From Methanobrevibacter sp. (GTDB lineage: Archaea > Methanobacteriota > Methanobacteria > Methanobacteriales > Methanobacteriaceae), in the NCBI GenBank assembly GCA_031289975.1, contig JAITOM010000020.1:1-7096 (forward strand): a stretch of DNA of 7,096 bases, in the 5' to 3' direction. The stretch's first letter is position 1. Each line of letters starts with the position of its first letter. A program made the translations under genes and the position numbers. Below are positions 6,612 through 7,096 of this stretch, one piece after another. The notes beneath the pieces were generated by a model. The model was given only the letters and a program-made list of their open reading frames with translations, had not been told where the DNA came from and did no database searches.

Positions 6612-6754
6612 GGCACTGTAAAATTAGCATGGATTTTCACAATTGAAAATTGAAAACAGATGATAAAAGTTTAATGACATGTATATGGGCTTAATGCTTT
6701 AATGCTAAAATCCAAATTCCAAATTGTGAATTTCCATCCTCTTTTTACAGTGCC
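6612..6754 (+). mobile_element. MITE-like repeat family 1, copy 3 (143 bp)
   Basis: This copy differs from copy 1 at only two positions (A for G, C for T, both in the right part) and keeps intact GGCACTGTAAAA/TTTTACAGTGCC ends, so it moved or was exchanged recently. It ends 91 bases before the mod start codon and so forms part of the DNA upstream of mod. No clear target-site duplication is visible. Confidence 0.88.
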
Positions 6755-6771
6755 GAAAAAATGAATATAAA

Positions 6772-6839
6772 TAAAATGATTTATTTAAATATTTTATCCA
6801 AAAAAATAAAAGATGTTTCAATATAAAATTAATAAGGTC
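6772..6839 (+). promoter_or_regulatory. Candidate promoter and ribosome binding site of mod
   Basis: TTTAAATATTTTAT (about 6784-6797) is a plausible archaeal TATA-box region about 50-60 bases before the ATG at 6846. AAGGTC (6834-6839) ends 6 bases before that ATG and is the only ribosome binding site candidate. With repeats filling the gap back to the helicase, mod may now rely on this promoter. Confidence 0.35.
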
Positions 6840-6845
6840 AATAAA

Positions 6846-7096
6846 ATGATAGAATCTAAGTTAAATGGCAAAAGCAAAGACATTTTAGAACAAAACATAC
6901 AGAAATTAAAAGAACTCTTCCCAGAAATACTAACAGAAGACAAAATAGACTTCAATAAACTAAAAACAATACTAACTAATGAAATCGATGATTCTCCAGA
7001 AAGATACAACTTCACATGGGCAGGAAAAAGCAAAGCTATTGCTGAAGCACAAAAACCATCAACAGGAACTTTAAGACCATGTAAAGAAGAAAGTAA
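6846..7096 (+). CDS. Type III-like site-specific adenine DNA methyltransferase (Mod), 5' part
   Basis: Only the first 83 codons lie in the window, and the frame is open to the edge. Residues 1-50 form the usual variable helical lead-in with LKELFPEIL and IDFNKLKTIL. FTWAGKSKAI (56-65) and PSTGTLRPCKEES (71-83) are the conserved lead-in of type III Mod-like methyltransferases, just before the catalytic domain. The SAM-binding and DPPY motifs lie beyond the edge and cannot be checked. Such enzymes methylate adenine in host DNA and provide sequence specificity for the matching restriction complex. ATG 6846 is chosen because AAGGTC precedes it; an in-frame ATG at 6813 lacks a binding site. The gene has the same orientation as the helicase, but mobile repeats separate the two. 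Confidence 0.85.
   Translation, partial: MIESKLNGKSKDILEQNIQKLKELFPEILTEDKIDFNKLKTILTNEIDDSPERYNFTWAGKSKAIAEAQKPSTGTLRPCKEES

Noticed and set aside
6813..6845. Alternative mod start at the in-frame ATG 6813
   Set aside because: It has no ribosome binding site, whereas ATG 6846 has AAGGTC upstream. The longer form remains possible.
6818..7033. Minus-strand 71-codon open frame
   Set aside because: It overlaps the start of mod in antisense, and mod has recognisable family motifs.

Overview
The window is very AT-rich, has long intergenic stretches close to pure A/T, and uses GGTGAT-type ribosome binding sites (next to positions 8 and 477). Together with an Rpn-family nuclease, this fits a methanogenic archaeon of the Methanobacteriales (Methanobrevibacter or Methanosphaera-like). 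That placement is inference from composition, signals and gene content; no rRNA or other marker gene is present.

Layout. Positions 1-8 hold the first bases of a leftward gene. Positions 145-287 are a 143-bp non-autonomous mobile repeat (family 1, copy 1), followed by a broken leftward nucleoside 2-deoxyribosyltransferase-like gene (299-477) and one end of a second repeat family (497-540). The main gene (685-3939, +) is a 1084-residue SNF2-type helicase with an N-terminal phospholipase-D-like region. Ten bases after its stop lies an inverted, decayed family 1 copy (3949-4090), then a family 2 element (4158-4436), a leftward Rpn/PD-(D/E)XK nuclease gene (4665-5507), a 31-bp tandem repeat (5608-5669), a second family 2 element (5704-5925), a third inverted-repeat element (5959-6090), a frameshifted gene remnant (6217-6521), and a near-perfect family 1 copy (6612-6754). 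The window ends with the first 83 codons of a type III-like adenine DNA methyltransferase (Mod) gene (6846 onward, +).

Interpretation. The helicase and the Mod gene read in the same direction and belong to families known to occur together in type III-like restriction-modification loci, so they are probably two parts of one anti-phage system; a Res nuclease-helicase would be expected beyond the right edge. Between them sit about 2.8 kb of mobile repeats, gene wreckage and an unrelated nuclease gene. A 14-bp sequence at the helicase stop codon (3932-3945) recurs just before mod (6772-6785). This suggests the two genes were once close together (about 60 bases apart) and were separated by insertions. 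No transposase gene is visible, so the three repeat families must depend on enzymes encoded elsewhere.

The novelty here lies in the architecture (a defence operon split by three MITE-like families, with recurrent short duplications at their left ends) and in the probably non-catalytic PLD-like region of the helicase, not in a clearly new protein family.
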